Source: Boudabousia tangfeifanii (GTDB lineage: Bacteria; Actinomycetota; Actinomycetes; Actinomycetales; Actinomycetaceae). Taken from it: a stretch of DNA of 64,000 bases. Shown here one piece after another: positions 27,128-35,154 of the stretch (position 1 is its first letter; every line of letters starts with the position of its first letter). The notes below the pieces were generated by a model. That model saw only the letters and a program-made list of their open reading frames with translations, was not told the origin of the DNA and made no database searches. Location: positions 1,364,001 to 1,428,000 of the forward strand of contig NZ_CP017812.1 in the NCBI RefSeq assembly GCF_001856685.1, in the 5' to 3' direction. Both the position numbers and the translations under genes were made by a program.

Positions 27128-27739
27128 ATGAGTGAACACTATTTTACCCCGACTAAGGCCGCAACTTCGGCTGAAATGACTACCAAACAGGTTGTTATCC
27201 GAAAGCGAAGTTATCAGATTCAACTTGCTCCGAAAGTCTTTTCGGCAACTAAGTTAGATCCGGCTACAGCCATCCTGCTTGAATACGCGCCAGCCCCAAA
27301 GGGTCCGGCACTAGATATCGGTTGTGGTTGGGGACCTATCACTTTGGGATTGGCGAACGAGGTCGACGAGCCAGTGTGGGCAGTTGATGTAAATGAACGC
27401 GCCCGTGATTTGACTAAACGAAATGCCCAAGCTGCCGGATTCGAGGTTGAAGTCGCCTCTCCGGAAGAAGCCCAAGCGAAACTGGATAGCACTGGTCTCA
27501 AGTTTGAAACCATTTGGTCCAATCCCCCAATTCGCATTGGGAAAGAGGCACTACACGAACTTTTACAAACTTGGTTGCCTTATCTTTCAGCCACAGGGAT
27601 CGCCTACCTAGTGGTAGGTAATAATCTGGGTGCAGGTTCGCTTCTCAAGTGGCTACAATCTGAAGGCTGGCAAGCTGAAAAGTTCAAGTCCAAAAAGGGC
27701 TACTCGATTTTGGCCGTCCGTCCCGCTAAGGCGGTATAG
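27128..27739 (+). CDS. RsmC-like class I SAM-dependent methyltransferase
   Basis: A 203-residue methyltransferase of the MTS (RsmC/RlmG) family. Features are the SAM-binding loop ALDIGCGWGPITLGLA (about residues 59-74), an acidic VWAVDVNERA strand end and the catalytic SNPPIRIGKEALHE motif (about 137-150). SNPP(I/F)R is typical of guanine-N2 rRNA methyltransferases, so 16S rRNA m2G methylation is a reasonable family-based guess. It diverges from hflX and converges with dapF, ending 8 bases before it. Confidence 0.85.
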   Translation: MSEHYFTPTKAATSAEMTTKQVVIRKRSYQIQLAPKVFSATKLDPATAILLEYAPAPKGPALDIGCGWGPITLGLANEVDEPVWAVDVNERARDLTKRNAQAAGFEVEVASPEEAQAKLDSTGLKFETIWSNPPIRIGKEALHELLQTWLPYLSATGIAYLVVGNNLGAGSLLKWLQSEGWQAEKFKSKKGYSILAVRPAKAV

Positions 27740-27747
27740 CCAAAATC

Positions 27748-28698
27748 TTAGCTTCGAGGCATCTTAATTTCAGCGACTAATTCGGCTGGGCCGGTCATAG
27801 TAACTTTAGCTGAGCGATACTGTCCAGCAGGACGCTGTTCCCAGGAACTACCCTGACCAGCTACCGCGGTAGCCAAGGGTGATACTTGAATTCGCAAGGT
27901 GCCACCGGGCATTTCAACTAATGATTCCTCCAGCTGATACCAAGTACCAACGGCACAAGCCCCCGTGCCACAAGCTTGAGTTTCCCCCACACCGCGTTCG
28001 TATACGCGTACCTTTATCTGCTTATCTTGGGTCGGAACTACAAGTTCTACATTGACCCCGGCTGGCAGGTTCGGTTCAGTTGTAATCTGTTGCGAAAGAG
28101 GTAATTGTTCTTGCGAAACAGAAGCTAGCTGAGCGTTTACAAGTTGCTCGGCAGAAACTGGAACCACCAAATGCGGATTAGGGGCAACTAGGTAGACTCC
28201 TGATAGTTCTGCTTCGATGCCGGGCACGCGAACCGAAATTTCTTGTTCAAATCTGGTGACCACCCCCATATCGACCGAGTAGTCATCACCTACTTGGGTA
28301 ATAACTTTCAAACCACCTCTAGTACCTAGCGCCCAAGCAACTTCCCCATCGAGGCTCTCGCCCTGATCCCACTGCTGAGTACGCAAAATATGGGCAAAAC
28401 AACGCACGGCATTTCCACACATTTCAGCAGTCGAACCATCAGCATTGCGGTAGTCCATAAACCAGCGAAGTTTCAACCCTCGGGCTGCTGCTTCCTGCAC
28501 TTGCGCCTGATATTCAGTCGGCGCTAGTTCCCAGGGAGTTACGAGGACGAAACCGTCCGCTCCAATGCCTGCGCGACGATGGCACCAGCGAGCGATTTCG
28601 TCCTCGGTGGGCATAGGTAGCTCGGGGGTTCGTAAGGCAAAAAGGAAATCATTCTGAATCCCGTGCATTTTGTACAGGATGATCGTATTCGTACTCAT
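27748..28698 (-). CDS. dapF: DapF, diaminopimelate epimerase
   Basis: Converts LL- to meso-diaminopimelate, the penultimate step to lysine. The two catalytic cysteines are in EMCGNAVRCFAH (N-terminal half) and TQACGTGACAVG (C-terminal half). MHGIQNDF replaces the common HGxGNDF start. At 316 residues it is slightly long, with an extended middle section. It follows miaA with a 12-base gap. With the MurE motif arguing against diaminopimelate in the wall, the pathway probably serves lysine synthesis here. Confidence 0.95.
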   Translation of the reverse strand: MSTNTIILYKMHGIQNDFLFALRTPELPMPTEDEIARWCHRRAGIGADGFVLVTPWELAPTEYQAQVQEAAARGLKLRWFMDYRNADGSTAEMCGNAVRCFAHILRTQQWDQGESLDGEVAWALGTRGGLKVITQVGDDYSVDMGVVTRFEQEISVRVPGIEAELSGVYLVAPNPHLVVPVSAEQLVNAQLASVSQEQLPLSQQITTEPNLPAGVNVELVVPTQDKQIKVRVYERGVGETQACGTGACAVGTWYQLEESLVEMPGGTLRIQVSPLATAVAGQGSSWEQRPAGQYRSAKVTMTGPAELVAEIKMPRS

Positions 28699-28709
28699 TT
28701 GTCCTCTTT

Positions 28710-29627
28710 CTAAACCGCTACCTGCTGGTATAACTCCCAGGCTGTTTGCGTGAGTCTGTCCATATCGGGATCGGTCGAATCAAGCCATTTAATCCGCGGA
28801 TCACGTTTAAACCACTTGTCCTGTTTCTTTACCAATTTCCAAGTAGCTTCACTGATTTCTTCTTGGGCTTGTTCGATCGTTAATTCCCCATGTATTGCTT
28901 GAAGCGCTTGGGCATAACCAGTTGCTCGACTGGCAGTTTTCCCTTGCTCTAGCCCTAACGGAATTAGCGCCTCAACCTCAGCAATTAGCCCCTGGTCAAA
29001 CATGGTTTTAGTACGCTGCCAAATGCGTTCTTTAGCCACTTCTGCCTCACAGCGAACACCAAGCTGTAAAGTCGGGGTTTGATGATAAGTGTAGGCAGGC
29101 AATGCCGGAGTGAAAGGCTTTCCGGTCAAACGAATGACCTCAAGGGCACGAATAATTCGCCGAGAGTTTTGCGGCGGAATTTTTTCTGCCGCAATGGGAT
29201 CTAATTCAGCCAGCTTTTTGTGCATGGTGTGAGAGCCTAAGGCCTCTAGTTCCGCTGTGACTTCGGCGCGGACCTGCGGATCCGTCCCAGGAAATTCAAA
29301 TTCGTCTAACGCAGCGCGCAGATATAAGCCTGAGCCGCCTACGAAAATGGGCACATCCCCTTGCGAGAGAATATTTTGCGCATCTTGTCGAGACTCTCGT
29401 TGATAAGCAGCAACGCTAGCTTCCTCGGTCACCTCCAGCACATCTAGCTGATGGTGAATAATGCCCTCACGTTCAGCTACCGAAAGCTTAGCAGTCCCAA
29501 TGTCCATGCCACGATATAGCTGCATAGCATCAGCCCCAATAATCTGGGCCTGACCAATTCGCTTTGCCAGAGCAATGGAAAGAGCACTTTTCCCCGTAGC
29601 GGTGGCACCGACAATCCCCAGAATCAT
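28710..29627 (-). CDS. miaA: MiaA, tRNA dimethylallyltransferase
   Basis: Adds dimethylallyl to N6 of A37 in tRNAs reading UNN codons. The P-loop GIVGATATGKSALS lies at residues 3-16, ADAMQLYRGMDIGTAK follows, and the C-terminal half has RATGYAQAL and an aromatic/basic KKQDKWFKRDPRI tRNA-binding segment. At 305 residues it is standard. It starts 7 bases after the miaB stop with AGGTAG upstream. MiaA product is the substrate of MiaB encoded directly before it. Confidence 0.96.
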   Translation of the reverse strand: MILGIVGATATGKSALSIALAKRIGQAQIIGADAMQLYRGMDIGTAKLSVAEREGIIHHQLDVLEVTEEASVAAYQRESRQDAQNILSQGDVPIFVGGSGLYLRAALDEFEFPGTDPQVRAEVTAELEALGSHTMHKKLAELDPIAAEKIPPQNSRRIIRALEVIRLTGKPFTPALPAYTYHQTPTLQLGVRCEAEVAKERIWQRTKTMFDQGLIAEVEALIPLGLEQGKTASRATGYAQALQAIHGELTIEQAQEEISEATWKLVKKQDKWFKRDPRIKWLDSTDPDMDRLTQTAWELYQQVAV

Positions 29628-29633
29628 AGCTAC

Positions 29634-31172
29634 CTAGTTCGAACGAACTTTAATGGTAGGCATTCCCAGTCCCACTGCCGTTGAAGCAGCTTCCGCCTCA
29701 GCTTCAGCCAGTTTGGCTTCACGGTCAGCCCAAGCATCACCAGCACGCGTCGCACGGACCTCGAACTTACCACCCGAGAGGGCAGAATCTGCCACTAGAT
29801 GATGTGGCGCACCATAGGTTACTTCTGCTGTCACCATGTCACCTGGACGAATCGTCCCAGTAAACTCAGGCGGAAGAGCCACGTGGACTAGACGATTATC
29901 AGCTGCGCGTCCAGTAATACGGCTGGTGGCTTCATCCTTACGGCCCTCGCCCTCGGCCACCAAAACTTGGACTTCCCGACCTACTAAGGCGCGGTTTTCC
30001 TCAGTCGAAATACGTTCCTGTAGCTTAACTAGACGCTGGTAGCGCTCGTGCTTAACTTCTTCTGGAACTTGGTCTTCGCGGTCTGCCGCCGGAGTGCCAG
30101 GACGAGGTGAATACAAGAAGGTGAAGGCCGATGCGAAACGAGAGTTTTCAACTACTTCAAGAGTCTGTTGGAAATCTTCTTCCGTTTCACCAGGGAAACC
30201 AACAATAATGTCGGTGGTAATGGCGGCGTGTGGAATCTGCTCACGTACCCGTTCCAAAATGCCTTCAAACTTCTTACGGCGATAAGAACGGCGCATCTGA
30301 CGCAAGACAGCGTCTGATCCCGACTGCAAAGGCATATGCAATGAAGGCATTACAGTGGGAGTCTCAGCCATCGCTGCAATCACATCATCGGTAAAGGCAG
30401 CTGGGTGTGGCGAAGTAAAACGCACCCGTTCGAGACCTTCAATTTGTCCTACTTGGCGCAAGAGCTTAGCAAATGCTTCACGGTCGCCGAAGCCAACCCC
30501 GTAGGAGTTAACGTTCTGCCCCAAAAGGGTAACTTCAATCGCACCTTGGTCAACCACCGCCTGCACTTCAGCCAAAATGTCACCTGGACGGCGGTCGCGT
30601 TCCTTACCACGCAAATGCGGGACGATACAGAAGGTACAAGTATTGTTACAACCAACTGAGATGGAAACCCAAGCAGCATAAGCACTTTCGCGCTTAGTAG
30701 GCAAGGTCGAGGGGAAAGTCTTAAGCGACTCTTCGAGTTCAACTGCGGCTTCTTGATTGTGGCGAGCGCGTTCGAGCAATACTGGCAAAACGTCGATGTT
30801 GTGAGTCCCGAATACGGCATCAACCCAAGGAGCCTTATCAAGTAGCTTCGACCCCATCTGCTGGGCAAAGCAACCACCAACAGCAATTTGCATACCTGGG
30901 CGATCGCGTTTAACCGAAAGCAGCTGACCAAGGTTGCCGTACAAACGGGTGGCAGCATTTTCACGCACCGAGCAGGTGTTAATTACGACTACATCCGCAC
31001 CGCCGTCTCCGGCAGCGGTGGCCCGGGCGGCAGCTTCTGGTACCCGAGATACTTCCACCAAACCGGCAGCTTCCAAAAGGCCAGCCATACGTTCGGAATC
31101 GTGTACGTTCATCTGGCATCCGAGGGTACGGATGGTATAGGTCCGAGGTAATTCTTGCTTAGTCATCGCCAT
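29634..31172 (-). CDS. miaB: MiaB, tRNA-2-methylthio-N6-dimethylallyladenosine synthase
   Basis: A radical-SAM methylthiotransferase acting on the product of MiaA at tRNA A37. The N-terminal UPF0004 domain carries cluster cysteines in [23 protein letters not shown] and GGCFAQ. The radical-SAM motif [15 protein letters not shown] lies near residue 175, and a TRAM domain lies near 390-460. The last 40 residues form an Ala/Glu-rich extension. Two start ATGs lie two codons apart (31172 and 31166); neither has a strong ribosome binding site. Confidence 0.96.
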   Translation of the reverse strand: MAMTKQELPRTYTIRTLGCQMNVHDSERMAGLLEAAGLVEVSRVPEAAARATAAGDGGADVVVINTCSVRENAATRLYGNLGQLLSVKRDRPGMQIAVGGCFAQQMGSKLLDKAPWVDAVFGTHNIDVLPVLLERARHNQEAAVELEESLKTFPSTLPTKRESAYAAWVSISVGCNNTCTFCIVPHLRGKERDRRPGDILAEVQAVVDQGAIEVTLLGQNVNSYGVGFGDREAFAKLLRQVGQIEGLERVRFTSPHPAAFTDDVIAAMAETPTVMPSLHMPLQSGSDAVLRQMRRSYRRKKFEGILERVREQIPHAAITTDIIVGFPGETEEDFQQTLEVVENSRFASAFTFLYSPRPGTPAADREDQVPEEVKHERYQRLVKLQERISTEENRALVGREVQVLVAEGEGRKDEATSRITGRAADNRLVHVALPPEFTGTIRPGDMVTAEVTYGAPHHLVADSALSGGKFEVRATRAGDAWADREAKLAEAEAEAASTAVGLGMPTIKVRSN

Positions 31173-31207
31173 CTATCTTAAAGGGATTTGAATCGAAAGT
31201 AGTTATT

Positions 31208-31759
31208 CTAGCTAGATAAAGTGGCCAGTGCCCTATCGACCACTTGTTGAACTGTGCGCCAACGAACTTCCTGACGCTGCCCAGAGAAATGATATTCCCA
31301 AGTTTGCGTCTGATCGCAAGTAGCTACCGCTACCCATACCGATCCAGCAGACACCTGACCATCTGGACCAGGGCCAGCCACGCCGGTCGTGGCTAAGGCA
31401 AGTTGCGTTTGAAACAGTTGGTTACAGCCTTCAGCCATCTGAGCAGCGGTTTGATGATTGTATGGCCCTTGTTCAGCTAGGAAGTCCTCGGAAAGGCCAA
31501 GCAAACGATGCTTTTGGGCTAGCTGGTAGGTGGTGACTGAACCGGCAAATACCTCAGAAGCACCAGGTACCGACGTGAGCACAGCAGCCAACCAACCACC
31601 AGTAAGAGACTCCGCACACGAAATAGACCAGTTCCGGCTCTTAGCCTTGGCAAAAAGCTCGCAAATCTTTGCAGTTAAATCCGCGGAAGCCAAAACATCG
31701 CCAGATTCTCCACCTGCGCTAAATTCTCCAGCGACGAGATTAGTCCCATTCTCCTGCAT
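31208..31759 (-). CDS. cinA: CinA C-terminal domain protein, nicotinamide-nucleotide amidohydrolase (PncC-type)
   Basis: Residues about 28-180 form a CinA/PncC amidohydrolase domain, which deamidates nicotinamide mononucleotide for NAD recycling. Its signatures are SCAESLTGGWLAAVLTSVPGASEVFAGSV, in two blocks, and TTGVAGPGPDG. Only the C-terminal CinA domain is present (183 residues), as in many Actinobacteria. The start overlaps recX by 20 bases. In most relatives cinA sits between pgsA and the ClgR-type regulator; here it is between recX and miaB. Confidence 0.9.
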   Translation of the reverse strand: MQENGTNLVAGEFSAGGESGDVLASADLTAKICELFAKAKSRNWSISCAESLTGGWLAAVLTSVPGASEVFAGSVTTYQLAQKHRLLGLSEDFLAEQGPYNHQTAAQMAEGCNQLFQTQLALATTGVAGPGPDGQVSAGSVWVAVATCDQTQTWEYHFSGQRQEVRWRTVQQVVDRALATLSS

Positions 31760-32291
31760 CGCAATCCTCTCCGACCTCGCTTAGTGCCCATTTTGCACTA
31801 GCGAAGGCAGTAGCACCACCGTAACCTTTACGGGCTAATTGTGAAACCATGCGCCTTAGCCGCACCTCATAGGGCAAACCCATAGTAGCGCGAGCCTTCT
31901 TCAAAGCTACCGCCCGAGCCGCATTTTGTTCATCAGTTTGATCTAACTGTTCCAAAGCCGCGGTGATTGCCTGAGCTGAAAGTTTTTTCTTCACCAATTC
32001 AGTGCGAAGTGCTCGACGAGATAGCCCCCGAGATTCGTGAAGCGAACGAACCAGCATCTGAGCATATTCATTATCATCCAAAATCTTGGCAGCAATTAGT
32101 CTAGATACTACTTGCTCACAAATATGCTTTTGGTAGCCCCTCAGAGCAAGCTTTTGGGCGATTACCCCACTGGAATACGCCCTCATGTCTAACAGTCGAA
32201 GGGCGTACTCTCGGGCTTCTACAAAAGCTTGCTCGTCGGAAAGCTGAGCATTTCGCTCAATCCGCTTTTTACCAGCCTCAGAAACCGGCAT
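31740..32291 (-). CDS. recX: RecX, RecA regulator
   Basis: A small helical modulator of RecA filaments. It has the RecX repeat pattern: [23 protein letters not shown] (two adjoining blocks), then a second [17 protein letters not shown] block and a third [11 protein letters not shown] block. Basic composition and 183 residues fit. It overlaps the 3' end of recA by 14 bases and cinA by 20, so recA-recX-cinA form one transcription unit. Identification rests on both pattern and position. Confidence 0.92.
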   Translation of the reverse strand: MPVSEAGKKRIERNAQLSDEQAFVEAREYALRLLDMRAYSSGVIAQKLALRGYQKHICEQVVSRLIAAKILDDNEYAQMLVRSLHESRGLSRRALRTELVKKKLSAQAITAALEQLDQTDEQNAARAVALKKARATMGLPYEVRLRRMVSQLARKGYGGATAFASAKWALSEVGEDCDAGEWD

Positions 32292-33393
32292 CTTCGTTAG
32301 CGTCCGCGGCCTTTGCCTTCTTAGACTTATTTGCCGGCACTGTTTCCTCTACAGTTTCATTCGGCGAGGTAATCCGATTAATACCGACTTCCGCAAAGAT
32401 CTTTTGTTCAATTTCATTTGCAAGATCGGGATTGTCAACTAAGAAGCGACGGACATTTTCTTTGCCCTGACCCAGTTGATCCTCACCATAGGTGAACCAT
32501 GAACCCGATTTGCGAACAATCCCAAGTTCTACCCCAAGATCGATCAGACCACCTTCACGAGAAATACCTTGCCCGTAGAGGATATCGAATTCGGCAACTT
32601 TAAATGGTGGCGCCATTTTGTTTTTGACGACCTTAACCTTAGTACGGTTGCCAACCGGCTGACCGCCTTCCTTAAGTGATTCAATCCGACGAATATCGAG
32701 TCGCACAGAAGCATAGAACTTAAGAGCTTTACCACCGGTGGTGGTTTCGGGGCTACCGAAGAAGACGCCGATCTTTTCGCGTAGCTGGTTAATAAAGATC
32801 GCGGTAGTGCCAGTGGCGGAAAGGGCACCAGTGATTTTACGCAGTGCTTGGCTCATCAAACGAGCTTGGAGACCAACATGCGAGTCACCCATTTCACCGT
32901 CAATTTCCGCTTTAGGAACTAACGCTGCCACGGAGTCAACCACGATTAGATCAACGCCGCCCGAACGGATTAGCATGTCGGCGATTTCTAGTGCTTGTTC
33001 ACCGGTATCCGGCTGAGCTACCAACAAGTTATCGGTATCTACTCCAAGTTTCTTGGCATATTCTGGGTCGAGAGCGTGTTCGGCATCAATAAAGGCAGCG
33101 TTTCCGCCTTGTTTTTGCATATTTGCCACCACATGCAAGGCTACCGTGGTTTTACCTGAGGATTCTGGGCCGTAAACTTCAACGATGCGACCACGAGGCA
33201 AACCGCCAATCCCAAGAGCAATATCGAGCGCAACTGAACCCGTTGGAATCACAGGTACTTGGGGACGAGTATCTTCACCCAAACGCATAATGGCACCTTT
33301 GCCATAAGCTTTGTCGATTTGGGCAATTGCCATTTCTAGTGCTTTGGAGCGGTCTTGTGGAACAGATCCGCGAGTGTTAGTTTTTCCAGCCAT
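32278..33393 (-). CDS. recA: RecA recombinase
   Basis: Forms nucleoprotein filaments for homologous recombination and triggers LexA self-cleavage. Walker [13 protein letters not shown] is at about residues 74-85, Walker [13 protein letters not shown] near 150 and the L2 region [21 protein letters not shown] (two blocks) near 200-220. No intein interrupts it. At 371 residues it has a longer Thr/Lys/Ala-rich tail than E. coli RecA. The ATG follows AAGGAGTCC. A promoter and LexA box lie about 150-200 bases upstream. Confidence 0.99.
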   Translation of the reverse strand: MAGKTNTRGSVPQDRSKALEMAIAQIDKAYGKGAIMRLGEDTRPQVPVIPTGSVALDIALGIGGLPRGRIVEVYGPESSGKTTVALHVVANMQKQGGNAAFIDAEHALDPEYAKKLGVDTDNLLVAQPDTGEQALEIADMLIRSGGVDLIVVDSVAALVPKAEIDGEMGDSHVGLQARLMSQALRKITGALSATGTTAIFINQLREKIGVFFGSPETTTGGKALKFYASVRLDIRRIESLKEGGQPVGNRTKVKVVKNKMAPPFKVAEFDILYGQGISREGGLIDLGVELGIVRKSGSWFTYGEDQLGQGKENVRRFLVDNPDLANEIEQKIFAEVGINRITSPNETVEETVPANKSKKAKAADANEDAGF

Positions 33394-33452
33394 GAAAGGA
33401 CTCCTTTAGGTTAGCTACGGCTCCCCGCCGAGATGGTTATTCAGGTCTAAAG

Positions 33453-33507
33453 ACATCCTTCCTCTCCGAAAGGATGTGTCGAATCTACGCTTGACCTTGA
33501 GGCGTAG
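33453..33507 (-). promoter_or_regulatory. Two hairpins in the recA 5' leader
   Basis: ACATCCTT/AAGGATGT (33453-33460 with 33470-33477) and CTACGC/GCGTAG (33485-33490 with 33502-33507) form 8- and 6-bp stems. They lie between the proposed recA promoter and its ATG, inside a leader of about 150 bases. Neither carries a U-tract. A post-transcriptional role is possible but unproven. Confidence 0.35.
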
Positions 33508-33545
33508 CCGAAATAACACATACATTTTGTGGATAACCAATGCTG

Positions 33546-33574
33546 TGTATATCGGTTGGACGCAGCTAGTCTAA
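33546..33574 (-). promoter_or_regulatory. Candidate recA promoter
   Basis: On the minus strand TTAGAC (33574-33569) and TATACA (33551-33546) are separated by exactly 17 bases. The -35 starts three bases after the LexA box. Prediction by eye, supported by the box position. Confidence 0.55.
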
Positions 33575-33576
33575 CA

Positions 33577-33592
33577 CCGAACACATGTTCGA
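33577..33592. promoter_or_regulatory. LexA (SOS) box of recA
   Basis: CCGAACACATGTTCGA matches the actinobacterial consensus TCGAACACATGTTCGA at 15 of 16 positions. It adjoins the -35 of the proposed recA promoter, indicating LexA control. Confidence 0.93.
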
Positions 33593-33604
33593 AAAAGTGA
33601 AAGA

Positions 33605-33631
33605 CACGCACGGGACCATTTCCCATGCGTG
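33605..33631 (-). terminator. Terminator after the DUF3046 gene
   Basis: On the minus strand CACGCATGGGA and TCCCGTGCGTG form an 11-bp stem with one G-T pair and a 5-base loop, followed by TCTTTCACTTTTTC. It ends the ClgR-like/DUF3046 transcript just before the recA promoter. Confidence 0.75.
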
Positions 33632-33646
33632 CCTTAACTCACAGAT

Positions 33647-33874
33647 TCAATTTTTCTTTTTACGCTCATCTTGTCGATGTGCCCAAAGCGCTTCCTCTGG
33701 CGAATCGGTGGCAATAATCAAAGCTTTCCAAACCCGGAAAGGTTCCATGCCAGCTGCCAGAGCCTCATTGGCGGTTTTACCGTCTGGGGTAATAACCAAA
33801 TCGGCAGCTAGAGAATCACCATATGTCCGCCCAAAAACTTTATGAAGCGCTAAGTGAAACTCTGAATGTTTCAC
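33647..33874 (-). CDS. DUF3046 protein
   Basis: A small conserved actinobacterial protein of unknown function, usually beside the ClgR-type regulator and recA. The DUF3046 pattern is present: [21 protein letters not shown], in two blocks, then [19 protein letters not shown]. The frame is open upstream to 33898, but the GTG at 33874 overlaps the upstream stop as GTGA and gives the usual start, yielding 75 residues ending in a Lys-rich tail. Translation is probably coupled to the regulator gene. Confidence 0.85.
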   Translation of the reverse strand: MKHSEFHLALHKVFGRTYGDSLAADLVITPDGKTANEALAAGMEPFRVWKALIIATDSPEEALWAHRQDERKKKN

Positions 33875-34302
33875 GAGGCTGCCGGGGCAGTCCGCCAAAC
33901 ATCTTCGGGAACGATGTCGGTAAAGGTTACCCCTTCAGCCATGGCAATTCGATCCGATACCTCACGCATTACCACCCAAAGTGGCACATCCAAGGATTCA
34001 CAAATCGAGGCTAGCAGTTCTGAAGAAGCTTCTTTTTGACCGCGCTCAACTTCGGAAAGGTATCCGAGGGAGACGCGAGCCAAGCCGGAGACCTCACGTA
34101 AGGTGCGGCCTTGAGCCTGTCGGAGAGAACGTAGGACCTCACCGATTTCACGACGGAGCAACGGCTGGGCAACAGGTGGTTGCGGCGTTTTCTTAGCCAC
34201 CACCGGAGTAGTCTGTCGGTAAACCGGGTTGTATTCACGCACAGACTTCACAGACATCCCAGCTTTGCGGGGTCCATAGTTCATGTTTTCCATCTGCATC
34301 AC
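33871..34302 (-). CDS. ClgR-like XRE-family transcriptional regulator
   Basis: A 143-residue regulator with an N-terminal basic extension (1-45) and a helix-turn-helix at about residues 53-108: [19 protein letters not shown], then [17 protein letters not shown] and [11 protein letters not shown]. This resembles ClgR, which activates clp protease genes in Actinobacteria and usually sits beside pgsA and DUF3046, as here. The start is uncertain: GTG at 34302 and ATGs at 34299, 34293 and 34284 are in frame, with an AAAGAG best spaced for 34293. A 15-base palindrome lies just upstream. Confidence 0.85.
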   Translation of the reverse strand: MMQMENMNYGPRKAGMSVKSVREYNPVYRQTTPVVAKKTPQPPVAQPLLRREIGEVLRSLRQAQGRTLREVSGLARVSLGYLSEVERGQKEASSELLASICESLDVPLWVVMREVSDRIAMAEGVTFTDIVPEDVWRTAPAAS

Positions 34303-34321
34303 TCTTTCTTAGCGATATCCA

Positions 34322-34336
34322 CCGCTACAGTAGCGG
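34322..34336. promoter_or_regulatory. Candidate operator at the ClgR-like gene promoter
   Basis: CCGCTACAGTAGCGG has perfect 7-bp arms around a central A. It lies 8 bases after a minus-strand TATAAA (34350-34345), about where transcription should start, and 20 bases before the gene. The CGC/GCG core resembles ClgR sites, but its spacing is 7 rather than the usual 5 bases. Autoregulation is inferred. Confidence 0.45.
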
Positions 34337-34400
34337 CTTCAAACTTTATAACATTTTCGCATACCTGCGAGATTTTTGCGCAAGGACCGTGTCCAAATTG

Positions 34401-35000
34401 TTAGCGTAAATAATCACGTGCCGAGATTAAAGCTAGATATGTAGCCAATCCCAAGCCGATGGCGCATACGAAAATCACAATTGTTACAACCCAATTGGGA
34501 GCAAATGTATTCCACGGGATTAAGGAAAATCCGATGAAACCCATCTGCGCAACAGTTTTGATCTTGCCCCCTCGCGACGCCGGAATCACCTTTCCACGAC
34601 GCACCATCTCCATTCGCCAAATCGAAATACCGATTTCCCGAACCACAATCAAGAGCACACAGATAGCCTCAAGTACGAACAGCCATGTCGGCACCATATT
34701 GCGCAAATTCCAAACTACGATCGCTAACGCCGGTAGCACCAAAGCTTTATCTGCAATCGGATCCGCTATTTTGCCGAAGTTTGTGATGATGTTGTATTTA
34801 CGAGCAATATCACCATCAAATTTATCGGTGATTGAGGCTACGAAGAAAACGAAAAAAGCCGCCCACATTCCCCGATCATGCCAGCTAGGATAAGCCAGCA
34901 TAAGCCAGATTAGTACCGGTACCAATACCAAACGAAATACAGTCAAGATATTTGGTACGGGACGCATCCATGCGGGGCCGGTTGAAGCTACAGTTTTCAT
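34401..35000 (-). CDS. pgsA: PgsA, CDP-diacylglycerol:glycerol-3-phosphate 3-phosphatidyltransferase
   Basis: Makes phosphatidylglycerol phosphate at the membrane. The CDP-alcohol phosphotransferase motif D-x2-DG-x2-AR-x8-G-x3-D-x3-D is complete (DKFDGDIARKYN, then FGKIADPIADKA; about residues 59-85). About five hydrophobic spans are present and the length (199) is normal. A phosphatidylinositol phosphate synthase is the main alternative, but context (ftsK-pgsA-ClgR) favours PgsA. Its product is the acceptor for the LysX lysyltransferase encoded nearby. Confidence 0.9.
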   Translation of the reverse strand: MKTVASTGPAWMRPVPNILTVFRLVLVPVLIWLMLAYPSWHDRGMWAAFFVFFVASITDKFDGDIARKYNIITNFGKIADPIADKALVLPALAIVVWNLRNMVPTWLFVLEAICVLLIVVREIGISIWRMEMVRRGKVIPASRGGKIKTVAQMGFIGFSLIPWNTFAPNWVVTIVIFVCAIGLGLATYLALISARDYLR

Positions 35001-35013
35001 CCCTTTAAGATTA

Positions 35014-35058
35014 CCCCCACTTTGCCGATTTACTCAAGATAAACAGGCTAAGTGGGGG
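35014..35058 (-). other. Hairpin directly upstream of pgsA
   Basis: CCCCCACTT (35014-35022) and AAGTGGGGG (35050-35058) form 9-bp arms with a 27-base loop, just upstream of the AAAGGG beside the pgsA ATG. No T-tract follows. It may be a leader structure or an inefficient terminator of the ftsK transcript. Confidence 0.35.
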
Positions 35059-35154
35059 CTTAAGTCGTCCTTGGTGGTTACGATTTCCACTAGCGGTAAT
35101 CTAGGCAGACGAACGTGGGAAGTGATTGTGTACCAAGGACTAAGGGAAGAAAAA

